Shown: positions 34,561 to 44,192, numbered from the stretch's first letter. The stretch is DNA of 64,000 nucleotides from Empedobacter brevis NBRC 14943 = ATCC 43319 (GCF_000382425.1 NZ_KB908304.1:29940-93939); one strand, 5' to 3'. The notes: generated from the sequence alone by a model not told the origin. Translations and numbers: made by a program.

Positions 34561-35439
34561 CTAATGTGCTTTTCCTAAACCAAAAACTTTTTTGAAAACT
34601 GTAACCATCAATACAACAAATAAACCTGCAACTAATGCCACCAAAGCTTCACTAATTATTACAGGGATTGCGGTAGGCAAATGATGATGAATATAATCAA
34701 TATTATGAACAAATATTTGCCCGGAAACCAATAACAAGGCAATTGTTCCTACAACACCTAAAATCTTAATCACATAAGGCAATGCATCTACCAAAAAATG
34801 TCCTAACTTCGATACAACACCTTTATCCTGAGAAGCTCTTATTAGTTTAAATCCAGCATCATCCATACGAACAATTAATGCAACGATTCCATACACTCCA
34901 ACCGTTGCCAGAATTGCAATAAAAGAAACTGTTAAGATTTGTGTCATCATCGGTTGTTCTAAAACTGTACTCAATGCAATAATTACAATTTCTATCGAAA
35001 GAATAAAATCTGTGATAATTGCTGATTTTACTTTTGATTTTTCAGAAACCTCCTTTTTATTTTCTTCTTTATCTTCTTGTATAACATCTGCTCCTTTTTT
35101 TGCCCGATGAAAGATATATTCAATAATTTTTTCTACCCCTTCAAAAGCCAAATAAAAACCTCCTAAAATCAATACATATTTGATTGCTTCCGGCAAATAA
35201 TGATTCATGATTAAAACAATGGGTACAATAATCAATTTATTGATAAATGACCCTTTTGTAATGGCCCACAAAACCGGAATTTCTCTTGAAGATAAAAATC
35301 CTGTTGCTTTTTCAGCATTCACCGCCAAATCATCCCCCAAAATTCCTGCTGTTTTACTTGCAGCAACTTTACTTGTTACCGCTACATCATCCATTAAAGC
35401 AGCTATATCATCTAATACTGCGAATATCCCTGACGCCAT
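34561..35439 (-). CDS. DUF808 (YedI) family membrane protein
   Basis: The 292-residue protein has the DUF808 signature: the N-terminal MASGIFAVLDDIAALMDDVA helix, the DDLAVNAEKATGFL region, then several membrane spans in an alternating arrangement, ending in a hydrophobic helix. YedI-type proteins are inner-membrane proteins of unknown function. It is convergent with sprE and shares a terminator. A downstream small gene on the same strand is separated by a gap, so it is probably a single unit. Confidence 0.93.
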   Translation of the reverse strand: MASGIFAVLDDIAALMDDVAVTSKVAASKTAGILGDDLAVNAEKATGFLSSREIPVLWAITKGSFINKLIIVPIVLIMNHYLPEAIKYVLILGGFYLAFEGVEKIIEYIFHRAKKGADVIQEDKEENKKEVSEKSKVKSAIITDFILSIEIVIIALSTVLEQPMMTQILTVSFIAILATVGVYGIVALIVRMDDAGFKLIRASQDKGVVSKLGHFLVDALPYVIKILGVVGTIALLLVSGQIFVHNIDYIHHHLPTAIPVIISEALVALVAGLFVVLMVTVFKKVFGLGKAH

Positions 35440-35492
35440 AAATTTATTCTATTTTTTGCCTGGTAAAAGTAAAAAATAATGTGAATCTTTTT

Positions 35493-35879
35493 TTACTTTT
35501 CTTTCAAAATAAAATCCCCTATTGTTCTATAAAAATCATCCTCTTCTTCAGTTAATTCTGATTTAAAATTTACCGTTTTTTTATCTTCATCAGTATAAAT
35601 CAAATAAACATTTAAACCATCTTGGCAAACATCTTTCCCTTTGGTAATATTTTCTTTGAAGTATAAGAAGCCAAGCTCATCTTCTTTGATAAATTTTAAT
35701 TCTCCGCTACATCCTTCCGAAACATAATTAATCAAATATTTGTTGTCTTTTGTAATGGTTAATTCTGCTGTAAAAAGAGCTTCAGCCGCCTCTTGATACA
35801 ATTCCCCTTCGTACACTTTATTTTGAGCAAACAATACTGTCGCTATACATAAATTCGCTAATACAAGTAATTTTTTCAT
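35493..35879 (-). CDS. Uncharacterised secreted small protein
   Basis: The 128-residue protein has a signal peptide (MKKLLVLANLCIATVLFAQ) and a mature part of about 109 residues of mixed beta structure, with a possible CSGELKF/KDVCQDGLNVYLIY cysteine pair. I do not recognise the family. It lies 53 bases upstream of the DUF808 gene and may share its transcript, or be independent. Periplasmic or secreted location is likely. Confidence 0.75.
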   Translation of the reverse strand: MKKLLVLANLCIATVLFAQNKVYEGELYQEAAEALFTAELTITKDNKYLINYVSEGCSGELKFIKEDELGFLYFKENITKGKDVCQDGLNVYLIYTDEDKKTVNFKSELTEEEDDFYRTIGDFILKEK

Positions 35880-35966
35880 CGTTAGTTACTATTGATAATT
35901 TTGGTTAAAGATAATTGAATTCGAAAACTAATAACTACTTTTAGCATACGTTTTAACCAACACAAC

Positions 35967-36551
35967 ATGAATAATGCTTTAGGTCATTTAAAAAGTCACG
36001 TACAGAAATTCGTTCCTATTTCAGACGAAGATTTTCTAAATTCAACATCCTATTTTGAAGAATTCACCATCAAGAAGAAACAAACGATTCATCATGGAAA
36101 TTCAATTTGTAAATACAATTATTTTGTTGCTTCCGGTTGTGTCAGAATGTTCTTTATCAATGAAAAAGGAAATGAACAAACAACAGAATTTGCAATAGAA
36201 AATTGGTGGATCACAGATCTTTTTTCTTATATCAATCAGCAGAATTCAGAATTTTATATTCAAGCTGTTGAAGATTCGCTTATTTTAAAAATTAGTAAAA
36301 CGAATGAGGATTTATTGTGTGAACGAATCGCTGTATTTAATTATTATTTTAAACAAATTTATCAAAAAACAACTGCAGCATCCCAAATGCGGTCAAAATA
36401 TTTAAAGCAATTTACAAAAGAAGAATTTTACCTTCATTTCAAACAACATTTTCCTGAATTTCTGCAGCGTGTTCCACAATATTTATTGGCTTCCTATTTA
36501 GGTTTCACACCTGAATATTTGAGTGAAATCCGAAAGAAAGAAATTTCTTAA
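35967..36551 (+). CDS. Crp/Fnr-type cyclic-nucleotide-binding regulator
   Basis: The 194-residue protein has a cNMP-binding fold: VPISDEDFLNSTSYFEEF, KKQTIHHGNSICKYNYFVASGCVRMFF and FEQTTEFAIENWWITD. A short C-terminal helix-turn-helix region includes the QRVPQYLLASYLGFTPEYLSEIR recognition part. The order (phosphate-binding-cassette region, long helix, HTH) matches small Crp/Fnr regulators common in Bacteroidota. It lies 46 bases before an AhpD-like gene, so it may control that gene. The effector is unknown. Confidence 0.88.
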   Translation: MNNALGHLKSHVQKFVPISDEDFLNSTSYFEEFTIKKKQTIHHGNSICKYNYFVASGCVRMFFINEKGNEQTTEFAIENWWITDLFSYINQQNSEFYIQAVEDSLILKISKTNEDLLCERIAVFNYYFKQIYQKTTAASQMRSKYLKQFTKEEFYLHFKQHFPEFLQRVPQYLLASYLGFTPEYLSEIRKKEIS

Positions 36552-36597
36552 ACCAGTTTAATTTTTTTGACGTTACAATCCCGGAACTTTGTAAAAA

Positions 36598-37041
36598 ATG
36601 AAAACAATGAAAAACAGATTGAACATTCAAAAATTAGCACCCAAAGCATACGAAGCAATGTATGGCTTAGAAAACTTTTTAACCAATTCTGAATTGGAAA
36701 AACTTCATTTAGAATTGATTAAAATTCGTGCTTCACAACTCAATGGTTGTGCATTTTGTATCAATATGCATACAAAAGACGCCATAACAATTGGAGAAAC
36801 CAATCAACGTATTTTTTTATTAAATGCATGGCGAGAAACCACTCTTTTTACGGAAGAAGAACGCATTATTTTGGCCATGACAGAAGAGATCACGCGAATT
36901 AGTGAACATGGTTTAACAGACGAAACTTACGAAAAAGCAACAACTCTTTTTTCTGAAGAATATATTTCGCTGATTATCATCGCAGTTACAACCATCAATG
37001 CATGGAACCGAATCGCAATTAGTTCTCGCATAATGGTATAA
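36598..37041 (+). CDS. Carboxymuconolactone decarboxylase/AhpD-like protein
   Basis: The 147-residue helical protein contains the peroxidase-like motif LNGCAFCINMHTKDA (CxxC with following His), which defines the AhpD/CMD family of alkylhydroperoxidase-like proteins. The C-terminal VTTINAWNRIAI motif is also typical. It probably acts as a thiol-based peroxidase partner or reductant. A Crp-like regulator gene 46 bases upstream on the same strand is the likely controller. Strong terminator follows. Confidence 0.92.
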   Translation: MKTMKNRLNIQKLAPKAYEAMYGLENFLTNSELEKLHLELIKIRASQLNGCAFCINMHTKDAITIGETNQRIFLLNAWRETTLFTEEERIILAMTEEITRISEHGLTDETYEKATTLFSEEYISLIIIAVTTINAWNRIAISSRIMV

Positions 37042-37047
37042 AGACTG

Positions 37048-37076
37048 GCTTCATAATTAATTATGAAGCTTTTTTT
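37048..37076 (+). terminator. Terminator of the AhpD-like gene
   Basis: A perfect 22-base palindrome at 37048-37069 (GCTTCATAATT and its inverted copy) is followed by seven T. It lies 6 bases after the stop codon. Confidence 0.9.
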
Positions 37077-37259
37077 GCCAGAAAAAATAATTTAAAACAC
37101 TGTTTCTCTTCATCTTTGGTAATTTATTAAAAACGGTTGGCTGTATCATTATAAACTCGTTTAAGAATTACATTTCATTGTTCTTGATCTTCTTTTTTCA
37201 TCAAAAATTTACTTTCAATTTAAAATAGCTTAATTTTGAGTTTTTGAAGTGATTTTTAC

Positions 37260-37973
37260 ATGAATATTTACGATTTAATTGTTGATGATAAAGACGAAAT
37301 TTCTTTGAATGATGTTTTCTTAGATGAGCAAAACCTGGCTCATGTAAAACAATTGATCAAAGAACATCAGTATATAGAAGAGTTGAACAAATATAATTTA
37401 CCTGTCAATAATAAGATTCTATTGCATGGATTTTCAGGTTGTGGAAAAACAACTACAGCAAAAGCTATTGCAAATGAAATCGGAAAACCTATATTGATTC
37501 TGAATCTAAGTAATATTGTTTCGTCCAGAATTGGAGAAACGTCCCAAAATATTCGGATGCTTTTTGATAAAGCTGCCCGCGAAAAAGCCATTTTATTTCT
37601 TGACGAATTTGATCAAATTGGGAAAGCAAGAGGAAATGATGACAAAGATGTTGGAGAAATGCGTCGATTAGTCAATACTGTCATTCAGTTGATCGACTAT
37701 TTACCGCAAAATTCGCTGTTGATTGCTGCAACCAATCATCTTCATATTCTTGATGTTGCATTATTGCGTAGATTTCAATTAAAAATTGATTTCAAAATGC
37801 CTCCAAATAAAATGTTGGACGAGTATTACGATCAACTTCTGAAAGCATTACCAAAAGATATTCAGTCATTAAAGCGTAAATATAATATTTCTTTTGCCGA
37901 AGCAAAAGATTATGCACTAACAAATGCAAAAGCTTTGTTAATTGAAAAATTAGAACGCCAAACCAATTCTTAA
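37260..37973 (+). CDS. Compact AAA-family ATPase
   Basis: The 237-residue protein has one AAA module: Walker A GFSGCGKT (57-64), the ISSRIGETSQNIRMLF segment, Walker B ILFLDEFDQIG (111-121), sensor 1 in AATNH (Asn159) and the Arg finger region LLRRF (170-172). The length is short; a substrate-recruiting domain of the usual size is not seen, and residues 1-45 are the only N-terminal part. It lies 11 bases before a GNAT gene. Target unknown. Confidence 0.88.
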   Translation: MNIYDLIVDDKDEISLNDVFLDEQNLAHVKQLIKEHQYIEELNKYNLPVNNKILLHGFSGCGKTTTAKAIANEIGKPILILNLSNIVSSRIGETSQNIRMLFDKAAREKAILFLDEFDQIGKARGNDDKDVGEMRRLVNTVIQLIDYLPQNSLLIAATNHLHILDVALLRRFQLKIDFKMPPNKMLDEYYDQLLKALPKDIQSLKRKYNISFAEAKDYALTNAKALLIEKLERQTNS

Positions 37974-37983
37974 AACTTAAAAA

Positions 37984-38469
37984 ATGGAAGACGATCAACT
38001 TTACTTCAGAGAACTTTTAGACACCGATGTTGAACGACTTTTCGAAATTTATTCGAATGCAGATGCCATGAAATATAGGGAAACTGCCCCAATGAAAACG
38101 ATGGAAGATTCGTACAAAATGCTGGAACGGGATAAGGAAAAGAAAAATTCCGGTTATGAATTTCGTTTTGCTGTCATTGAAAAATCTTCTCAAAACTTGA
38201 TTGGTACTATCATGTATCAGCCTGTTCATGATAAAGCAATTATTGGGTATTCGATTGACGAAAAATTCTGGAACAAAGGCTACGCAACCCGAATGGTAAA
38301 AATTATTTCGAATGATTTAAAGTCAAAAAAATTTATGCTTATTGAAGCCTGGGTCAAAAAGAAAAATTTAGCTTCGGGTAAAGTTTTAGAAAAAAATAAT
38401 TTTCAACTTATTTCACAAACCGTTTATCCAAACTCGAACTTATTTCATTTAAAATTTACCTATTCTTAA
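37984..38469 (+). CDS. GNAT family N-acetyltransferase
   Basis: The 161-residue protein resembles RimJ/RimL-type acetyltransferases: LYFRELLDTDVERLFEIYSN at the N-terminus, FRFAVIEKSSQNLIGTIMYQ in the core, and the acetyl-CoA motif IDEKFWNKGYATRMVKII (the usual R/Q-G-G/A pattern is N-K-G-Y-A). The C-terminal part has NLASGKVLEKNNFQLI. It starts 10 bases after the AAA gene, so the two are probably co-transcribed. Substrate unknown. Confidence 0.9.
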   Translation: MEDDQLYFRELLDTDVERLFEIYSNADAMKYRETAPMKTMEDSYKMLERDKEKKNSGYEFRFAVIEKSSQNLIGTIMYQPVHDKAIIGYSIDEKFWNKGYATRMVKIISNDLKSKKFMLIEAWVKKKNLASGKVLEKNNFQLISQTVYPNSNLFHLKFTYS

Positions 38470-38548
38470 GTTTTGCTTAAGATAAATCTTCAGAAGAATA
38501 TTTCTAAAATCATCGTCCTAATTTTGCATCAAAACAAAATTTAGGCTC

Positions 38549-39580
38549 ATGATTTTTACTGTTTTTCTACTATTCATCGGTTCAATTTTAGCTTTTTGGA
38601 TAAGTGCAATTTGTGGAGGAGGCGCAAGTTTAATCTTAATTCCAATTCTAAATCTCATTATCCCTACTTCTATTGTTCCTTTTTCTTTGACAATCGGAAC
38701 TTTTACAAGTTCAGCTTCTCGTATTGCCGCTTTCCGAAAATCCGTACATTGGAAAATCTTTTTTTGGTTTGTTCCTTTTTCTATTCCGGCAGTTTTAATA
38801 GGCGCTTACTTCATCAAATTTATTAACCCGATTTATTTACAAATTATTGTTGCTGTATTGCTGATAGCAAATGTTCCACAATTATTTCTAAACAAAAAAC
38901 AACAAGACAAGGAAGAAAAACCATCGCCCAAATATATTTTAGCTCTTGTTGGCTTTTTAGCGGGTTTTGTATCCGGAATTACAGGAGCTATTGGCTTATT
39001 GTTCAATCGATTTTATTTAAAATACGGATTAACAAAAGAGGAAATTATTGCGACACGGGCTGCGAATGAAATTATTCTTCACATCATCAAACTAGTCATT
39101 TATATTCTGCTCGGCTTATACTCCAGAAATGCCTTATTACTTGGTTTAACAATTGCTTTTGCTTCTATTATTTCTTCTTATACAGTCAAATATATTCTGC
39201 CTTTATTTAGCGATTTTGCCTTTCGAAAAGTTGGTTATGCAGCCATGGTCATTTCAGGAATTACACTTTTTTATAGTAGTGCTCAAAAAATAATCCAACA
39301 AGATAAAGTTCAATTGACGACTACCAATAAAGGCGATAAAAATGAAACCGCTTTAAAATGGCGAAACAGTGATTTTGTCCTAGAGTATTCATTAGATGGT
39401 GAATTTGAAATAGAGCGCCCGATTGAACCTCAAGAATTGCCAAAAAATTTATTGGAAAAATACAACAAAATTTCTCCAAATTACGATAAGATTAATCTTG
39501 AGAAGGTGTTCAAAATTGGTGAAGAAAGTTATGAGTTCTATTGTTACAAAGGGAGTGTATTGACTAAACTAGAATTTTAA
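38549..39580 (+). CDS. TauE/SafE-type sulfite or anion exporter with C-terminal extension
   Basis: The 343-residue protein has a TauE/SafE (TSUP) membrane domain of about 250 residues with the CGGGASLILIPIL motif, VGFLAGFVSGITGAIG and six to eight spans. These transporters export sulfite, sulfoacetate or related organic anions. A hydrophilic C-terminal tail of about 85-90 residues (from about residue 258, NKGDKNETALKWRN) is unusual for the family and may be a soluble regulatory domain. It stands 79 bases after the GNAT gene. Confidence 0.85.
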   Translation: MIFTVFLLFIGSILAFWISAICGGGASLILIPILNLIIPTSIVPFSLTIGTFTSSASRIAAFRKSVHWKIFFWFVPFSIPAVLIGAYFIKFINPIYLQIIVAVLLIANVPQLFLNKKQQDKEEKPSPKYILALVGFLAGFVSGITGAIGLLFNRFYLKYGLTKEEIIATRAANEIILHIIKLVIYILLGLYSRNALLLGLTIAFASIISSYTVKYILPLFSDFAFRKVGYAAMVISGITLFYSSAQKIIQQDKVQLTTTNKGDKNETALKWRNSDFVLEYSLDGEFEIERPIEPQELPKNLLEKYNKISPNYDKINLEKVFKIGEESYEFYCYKGSVLTKLEF

Positions 39581-39760
39581 AGCGATTGCTTTTCCTATTT
39601 ATTTACACATATTTTATATAAAATTGAATCGTGTTTATAAAAAAGTCTCTCGGGAATTTTATCTTCACCTCCAAGAGATCACAGAATAATTCGTAATCAA
39701 ATTTTAATTTTACTTTCTCTTTATTTTTCTTAAGTTTAACCAACAATACGAGAAAAATTT

Positions 39761-41044
39761 ATGAATACAAAAGATAATCCCAAACTGATACGAGCTTGGA
39801 TTTCTTACGATTGGGCAAATTCTGTTCATTCATTAGTAATTGCTTCTGCAATTTTCCCAGTTTATTATACCGCAATGACGTATGATGCAAATGAGCAACC
39901 GATTAAATTTTTAGGATTACTTCCTGAATCAGCTTTCAACTTTTCGTTGGCTATCGCTTTCTTTTTTGTCATTGTTTTATCTCCTGTCTTATCTTCAATC
40001 GCAGATTTGATTGGAAATAAAATCAAGTTCTTACGTTTCTTTTGTTACTTAGGATCACTTTCATGTATCGGCATGTTTTTCTTTACATCGAGCGAATTAG
40101 TTTGGTTGGCCTTACTGTTAAATATTACAGCAAGTATAGGTTTTTGGGGCAGTTTGGTGTTCTACAATGCTTATTTACCGGAAATTGTTTCCGATGCAAA
40201 AATGGATAAAGTTTCGGCTCAAGGTTATATGTTTGGGTACATTGGTTCTGTGATTTTACTGACGATTTGTTTGGCAATGATTCAATTTGCTCCGGAAGAA
40301 AAACAAGGAATGTTCACCCGGATAAGTTTTTTATTGACAGGTTTTTGGTGGTTAGGATTTGGACAGATCGCTTTGAGTAAATTACCCAATCATAAATTTA
40401 ATCGTGAGATTCCAAAAGACATTATCAAATCAAGTTTCAAAAATCTTCGAATTACTTTTCATGATCTCAATCAATACAAAAATATCCGTGTGTTTTTGGC
40501 CGGATTTTTCTTTTATAGCTTAGCCATGCAAACCATTTTCCTGATGGCTGCAATGTTCGGGAGTTCAGAAATAGGAATGGAATCATCAGAACTCATTATG
40601 ACCATTCTTCTTATTCAGATTGAAGCTGTTTTGGGTGCTTGGCTTTTCTCATTTCTATCAGGTAAAATAGGAAACAAGAAAACATTATTGATTGGAATTT
40701 TTATTTGGATTATCACTTGTATTATTGGCTATTTAATCAATAAAAATGATCCCAATGTAAAAACTCAATTCTATATCATGGCTGCTATGGTTGGTCTTGT
40801 AATGGGAGGATTACAAGCATTATCCCGTTCCACTTATGCAAAATTATTACCGGAGACAGAAGACACGACAACTTATTTCAGTTTTTATGATGTGTTCGAA
40901 AAATTTGCCTTGTTTCTGGGATTAGTTATTTACGGATTATTAATTGAATATTCAGGAGGTATGAAAGCGTCAGCTCTTGCAATGGGCGTTTCATTCGCTA
41001 TAAGTTTCATCATCTTATTGTTCTATAAAATGGAAAAAAAATAA
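39761..41044 (+). CDS. MFS transporter, UMF1/Atg22-like
   Basis: The 427-residue protein has about twelve spans and the UMF1-type N-terminal motif ISYDWANSVHSLVIASAIFP, followed by LFLGLVIYGLLIEYSGG near the end. The central RSTYAKLLPETEDTTTYF segment is also family-like. Atg22-type proteins export amino acids from the yeast vacuole; the bacterial substrates are unknown. It stands alone and is convergent with the outer-membrane receptor gene via a shared hairpin. Confidence 0.88.
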   Translation: MNTKDNPKLIRAWISYDWANSVHSLVIASAIFPVYYTAMTYDANEQPIKFLGLLPESAFNFSLAIAFFFVIVLSPVLSSIADLIGNKIKFLRFFCYLGSLSCIGMFFFTSSELVWLALLLNITASIGFWGSLVFYNAYLPEIVSDAKMDKVSAQGYMFGYIGSVILLTICLAMIQFAPEEKQGMFTRISFLLTGFWWLGFGQIALSKLPNHKFNREIPKDIIKSSFKNLRITFHDLNQYKNIRVFLAGFFFYSLAMQTIFLMAAMFGSSEIGMESSELIMTILLIQIEAVLGAWLFSFLSGKIGNKKTLLIGIFIWIITCIIGYLINKNDPNVKTQFYIMAAMVGLVMGGLQALSRSTYAKLLPETEDTTTYFSFYDVFEKFALFLGLVIYGLLIEYSGGMKASALAMGVSFAISFIILLFYKMEKK

Positions 41045-41069
41045 AGCTCAAAATTGAGCTTTATTTTTT
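41041..41069. terminator. Bidirectional terminator between MFS and receptor genes
   Basis: AAATAAAGCTCAA pairs with TTGAGCTTTATTT in an almost uninterrupted palindrome around AA. Its left arm includes the MFS stop codon region, and T-runs follow on both strands. Confidence 0.8.
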
Positions 41070-41072
41070 TAA

Positions 41073-43457
41073 CTATAATCTTCCTTTTTCAGAGCTACTT
41101 TTTGATTGCTCGATATTGAATGATTTTCCAAAATTGTATCTGATCCCAACACGGTAATAACGTACAGATTGTCCGGTATAAACAAATCTTGTATCGTTAC
41201 TATAACTGGTGTCTTGCCAGGCATTGTCCTTGAAAATATTATTCACATTAAAAGAAAGTTCAAGTTTTTTCTCTAAGAACAATGCTCTCAAACCGAAAGC
41301 GGTACTCCACATTGATCGACTTGTTGACAAACCAGTATTTCCTTTTGTCGTATAATTCGTCGTGTGATTAAATAACAATGTTTTTGTTTTGTTCAATTCC
41401 AAATTATTTGTCACTCTAAATTCACCATTAAAACCATCTAATGTATAATTAAATTCTGGAATAATTCCTTTAGATTTTCTGTAAAATAAATCAATCGCTC
41501 CGTTTACTTTCCACCATTTGAATAACTTAAAATTTAGATTTTCGCTAATCCCATAACTTTGAGAATCTGCATAATTATAAGGCACCCAATTTTGCGTATT
41601 CTGAGTTGGATCAACAATTACAACTTGATTAATTTCATCCGTAGATTTACGATAATATACAGTTGTCACTGCCAAATCTTTGTATGCATATTCCAATTCA
41701 TAATTATATGAATAAGAAGGTTTTAGCTTTGGATTTCCTTGTGCAAAAGAAAAAGGAGAATAAATGGTACGAAACGGATTTAATTGCCCCATAAACGGAC
41801 GATCAATACGTCGGCCAACATTGATACTTAACGAATGATTTTCAGCTGGGTTATATAACAAATAGGCTGTTGGGAACAAGCCGTCATATTGATATGTATC
41901 GTTTTGATTTTCTTGTGGTGAAAAACCTTTCGCATCTGTATTTTCATATCTCAATCCAATTTTAGCAGACCATTTTTCTGAAATGTCTTTTTCCACAGTC
42001 GCATAAAAAGCTAAAATATTTTCGTCATAATAAAACCCATTGCTTTGGTTTGAATCAAAAACAGGCGCTCCTGAAGATGTATCATAAAACAAATTGTCGC
42101 TATTATTTTTTGTCCAGCTGTAACGCCCTCCATAATTCAGTTTCCATTTTTTAACAGGATGTTCCATGTCAACATTTAAGCTGTAATTATTTGCCCTTTG
42201 CTCTGATAAACTTCTATTCCCTTGATATTCTGATGAATTTTCTACATGCTGTGCATCAAAAAATCGGTTCGAAGTGACGCTTGTATTGTTGTTATTAAAA
42301 TTTACCCAATCAAAATCAAAAGTCAATTTTTTACCGATTGTATCCATTTTATAAATCACGTGATAATTGAACGTATTGTACTTCGTATTTCCTTTGCTCC
42401 CATTTCGATCATTCAGAATATAGCTCAACAACTCGTTTTTATCCAAACTATTTATCGTTGTTTTCGTTCCGCCCGTACCTTTGCGATTTCCTGCATATAA
42501 ATCGACCGTAAAACCAGTTGTCAATTTTTCAGAAACCTGATAATCTAAACCTAATTTCCCTCCAATATTTCTATTTTTACCGCTATTTTTTTCCTTTTCA
42601 GTCCAAATTTCATTTGTTTTTGTAAAATAAATATCAGACTGTCCGACTCCATCATATTCACCAAAACCCCCAAAAATATTCGAAACCAGTGTCCATTTAT
42701 TTTTTCGGTAATTAAACGACGCACTATTGCTCCAATAGGGTTTATTATAATGTTGCAATGACGACGACAAACTCCCATTCCACGAGTCTTTTTTACCAGA
42801 TTTTAGTACAATATTCAGAATCCCACTATTTCCTATCGCTTGATATTTTGCGGGCGGATTTGTAATCACTTCTACCTTTTCTATATCATCAGCGCGAAGC
42901 GTTTTCAAATAATTTGTCAATTGTTCTCCTGACATCTCCAGTAGTCGATCATCCACCATGACACGCAAATTACTTTTCCCAATAATTGATACCACGTCGT
43001 TATCTACTTTTACTCGTGGTGCTAACTTCAATAAATCTAATGCATCTCCACCTCGTGCTCCTTCAGCCAAATCAGCATTAAAAACAAGACGATCAACTTT
43101 TTTTTCAACTAACTTTTTCTGACCTGTCACAACTGTTTCTTTCAAAACGATGTTTTCATTTTTTGGAACAATGATGACACCTAAATCTTGATTTTGATCT
43201 AATAAAATTTCTTGTGAATGAATCAATATTCCTGTTTCTTCTATTCGAAAAATATATGTTCCGTTTTCTAATACAGCTGAAAAGAATCCGTTTTCATCTG
43301 TCGAAATTTCATCTATAACTTGATTTTCTTTTAAAATAATGATATCAACTAAAGCGACTGGCGATTGATCAGTATAATGTAAAGCTCCTTTGAATTGTTG
43401 TTGTGCAAAAACACTGGTCGTGGCACATAACAAAATTGGAATAAATAATTTAAACAT
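41073..43457 (-). CDS. TonB-dependent-receptor-like outer-membrane protein (OMP_b-brl_3)
   Basis: The 794-residue protein has a signal peptide (MFKLFIPILLCATTSVFAQQ), an N-terminal carboxypeptidase-regulatory-like domain (about 22-105), and a plug domain (ARGGDALDLLKLAPRVKVDNDVVS... and VEVITNPPAKYQAIG). A large beta-barrel ends in the motif RVGIRYNFGKSF. This is the outer-membrane-beta-barrel family 3 branch of receptors in Bacteroidota, with a plug but no recognised TonB box. The ligand (siderophore, peptide, other) is unknown. It is a single-gene unit. Confidence 0.92.
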   Translation of the reverse strand: MFKLFIPILLCATTSVFAQQQFKGALHYTDQSPVALVDIIILKENQVIDEISTDENGFFSAVLENGTYIFRIEETGILIHSQEILLDQNQDLGVIIVPKNENIVLKETVVTGQKKLVEKKVDRLVFNADLAEGARGGDALDLLKLAPRVKVDNDVVSIIGKSNLRVMVDDRLLEMSGEQLTNYLKTLRADDIEKVEVITNPPAKYQAIGNSGILNIVLKSGKKDSWNGSLSSSLQHYNKPYWSNSASFNYRKNKWTLVSNIFGGFGEYDGVGQSDIYFTKTNEIWTEKEKNSGKNRNIGGKLGLDYQVSEKLTTGFTVDLYAGNRKGTGGTKTTINSLDKNELLSYILNDRNGSKGNTKYNTFNYHVIYKMDTIGKKLTFDFDWVNFNNNNTSVTSNRFFDAQHVENSSEYQGNRSLSEQRANNYSLNVDMEHPVKKWKLNYGGRYSWTKNNSDNLFYDTSSGAPVFDSNQSNGFYYDENILAFYATVEKDISEKWSAKIGLRYENTDAKGFSPQENQNDTYQYDGLFPTAYLLYNPAENHSLSINVGRRIDRPFMGQLNPFRTIYSPFSFAQGNPKLKPSYSYNYELEYAYKDLAVTTVYYRKSTDEINQVVIVDPTQNTQNWVPYNYADSQSYGISENLNFKLFKWWKVNGAIDLFYRKSKGIIPEFNYTLDGFNGEFRVTNNLELNKTKTLLFNHTTNYTTKGNTGLSTSRSMWSTAFGLRALFLEKKLELSFNVNNIFKDNAWQDTSYSNDTRFVYTGQSVRYYRVGIRYNFGKSFNIEQSKSSSEKGRL

Positions 43458-43625
43458 ATTAGGTTTTATTTCTTAATTGACGCATTAAATCCAAAAAAGT
43501 TACACGAAGTTTGATTAAAAATTAGATTTGTCTATAAAAAATAAATTAACACTGTTTTAATATTTAAAGATTTTCACTACATTTCAAGAAAAATAATTTC
43601 AAAATTTTAAAAAAAATATACATGA

Positions 43626-44180
43626 ATGGATTTTAATGAATTCAAGAATAAATTAGCGGAATCAACCAAACAAGCCTTTTTAGAAATTTATAACGAAAAT
43701 CCATCACAGGACATTTATGCTTTTGCCTTGTGCAACAATGATTCGAAAATAGCAATTCATCCATCAACTAACTCAATAGAACATTTAGAAGAAGTTTCGG
43801 ATGAAGATGACTATCATTACTACAAATACGAACCTTCTAAATGGAAATTTGATTATTTGGGTGCAAAAGAATCTTTTGAAGAAATCAATCAAATCTGCAA
43901 ATCCATTGCAGATAAACATGATGATGACGAGGATTGGTTCTATCAATTTCAGAATCAAATCAATCAAAAATGTATCGAAGTTTTAGAAGAATTAAAGAAA
44001 GAAGATTTCTTCTCAAAACAAACAGGAAAAGAGGTCTTCTTAAATTTTTCTGTTATTGATGACGATCTGAACAACGAAAAACAACGAAAAATTATTTCTC
44101 AATTAAATGATAATCATTATAGAGAAGATTATTTTGAATGGATGAAAACTTGGGATAAAAACAAAAAAAGAGCTTTATAA
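43626..44180 (+). CDS. DUF4303 family protein
   Basis: The 184-residue protein matches the DUF4303 layout: an N-terminal helix, DIYAFALCNNDSKIAIHPSTN, acidic DEDDYHYYKYEPSKWKFDY, and a C-terminal FLNFSVIDDDLNN. Such proteins are related to the SMI1/KNR4-like and immunity-type proteins found near toxins, though many are solitary. It has no signal peptide. Its stop codon lies within the left half of a terminator hairpin. No toxin gene is visible next to it. Confidence 0.85.
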   Translation: MDFNEFKNKLAESTKQAFLEIYNENPSQDIYAFALCNNDSKIAIHPSTNSIEHLEEVSDEDDYHYYKYEPSKWKFDYLGAKESFEEINQICKSIADKHDDDEDWFYQFQNQINQKCIEVLEELKKEDFFSKQTGKEVFLNFSVIDDDLNNEKQRKIISQLNDNHYREDYFEWMKTWDKNKKRAL

Positions 44181-44192
44181 AGCTCTTTTTTT
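44165..44192. terminator. Terminator overlapping the end of the DUF4303 gene
   Basis: AAAAAGAGCTTTA and TAAAGCTCTTTTT form an almost perfect palindrome containing the TAA stop codon of the DUF4303 gene. It also lies immediately after the rpoN stop on the opposite strand, so it can serve both convergent genes. Confidence 0.8.

Noticed and set aside
43626..44180. DUF4303 gene as immunity protein of a toxin system
   Set aside because: No polymorphic toxin, Rhs or type VI gene is adjacent, so the idea has no support here.
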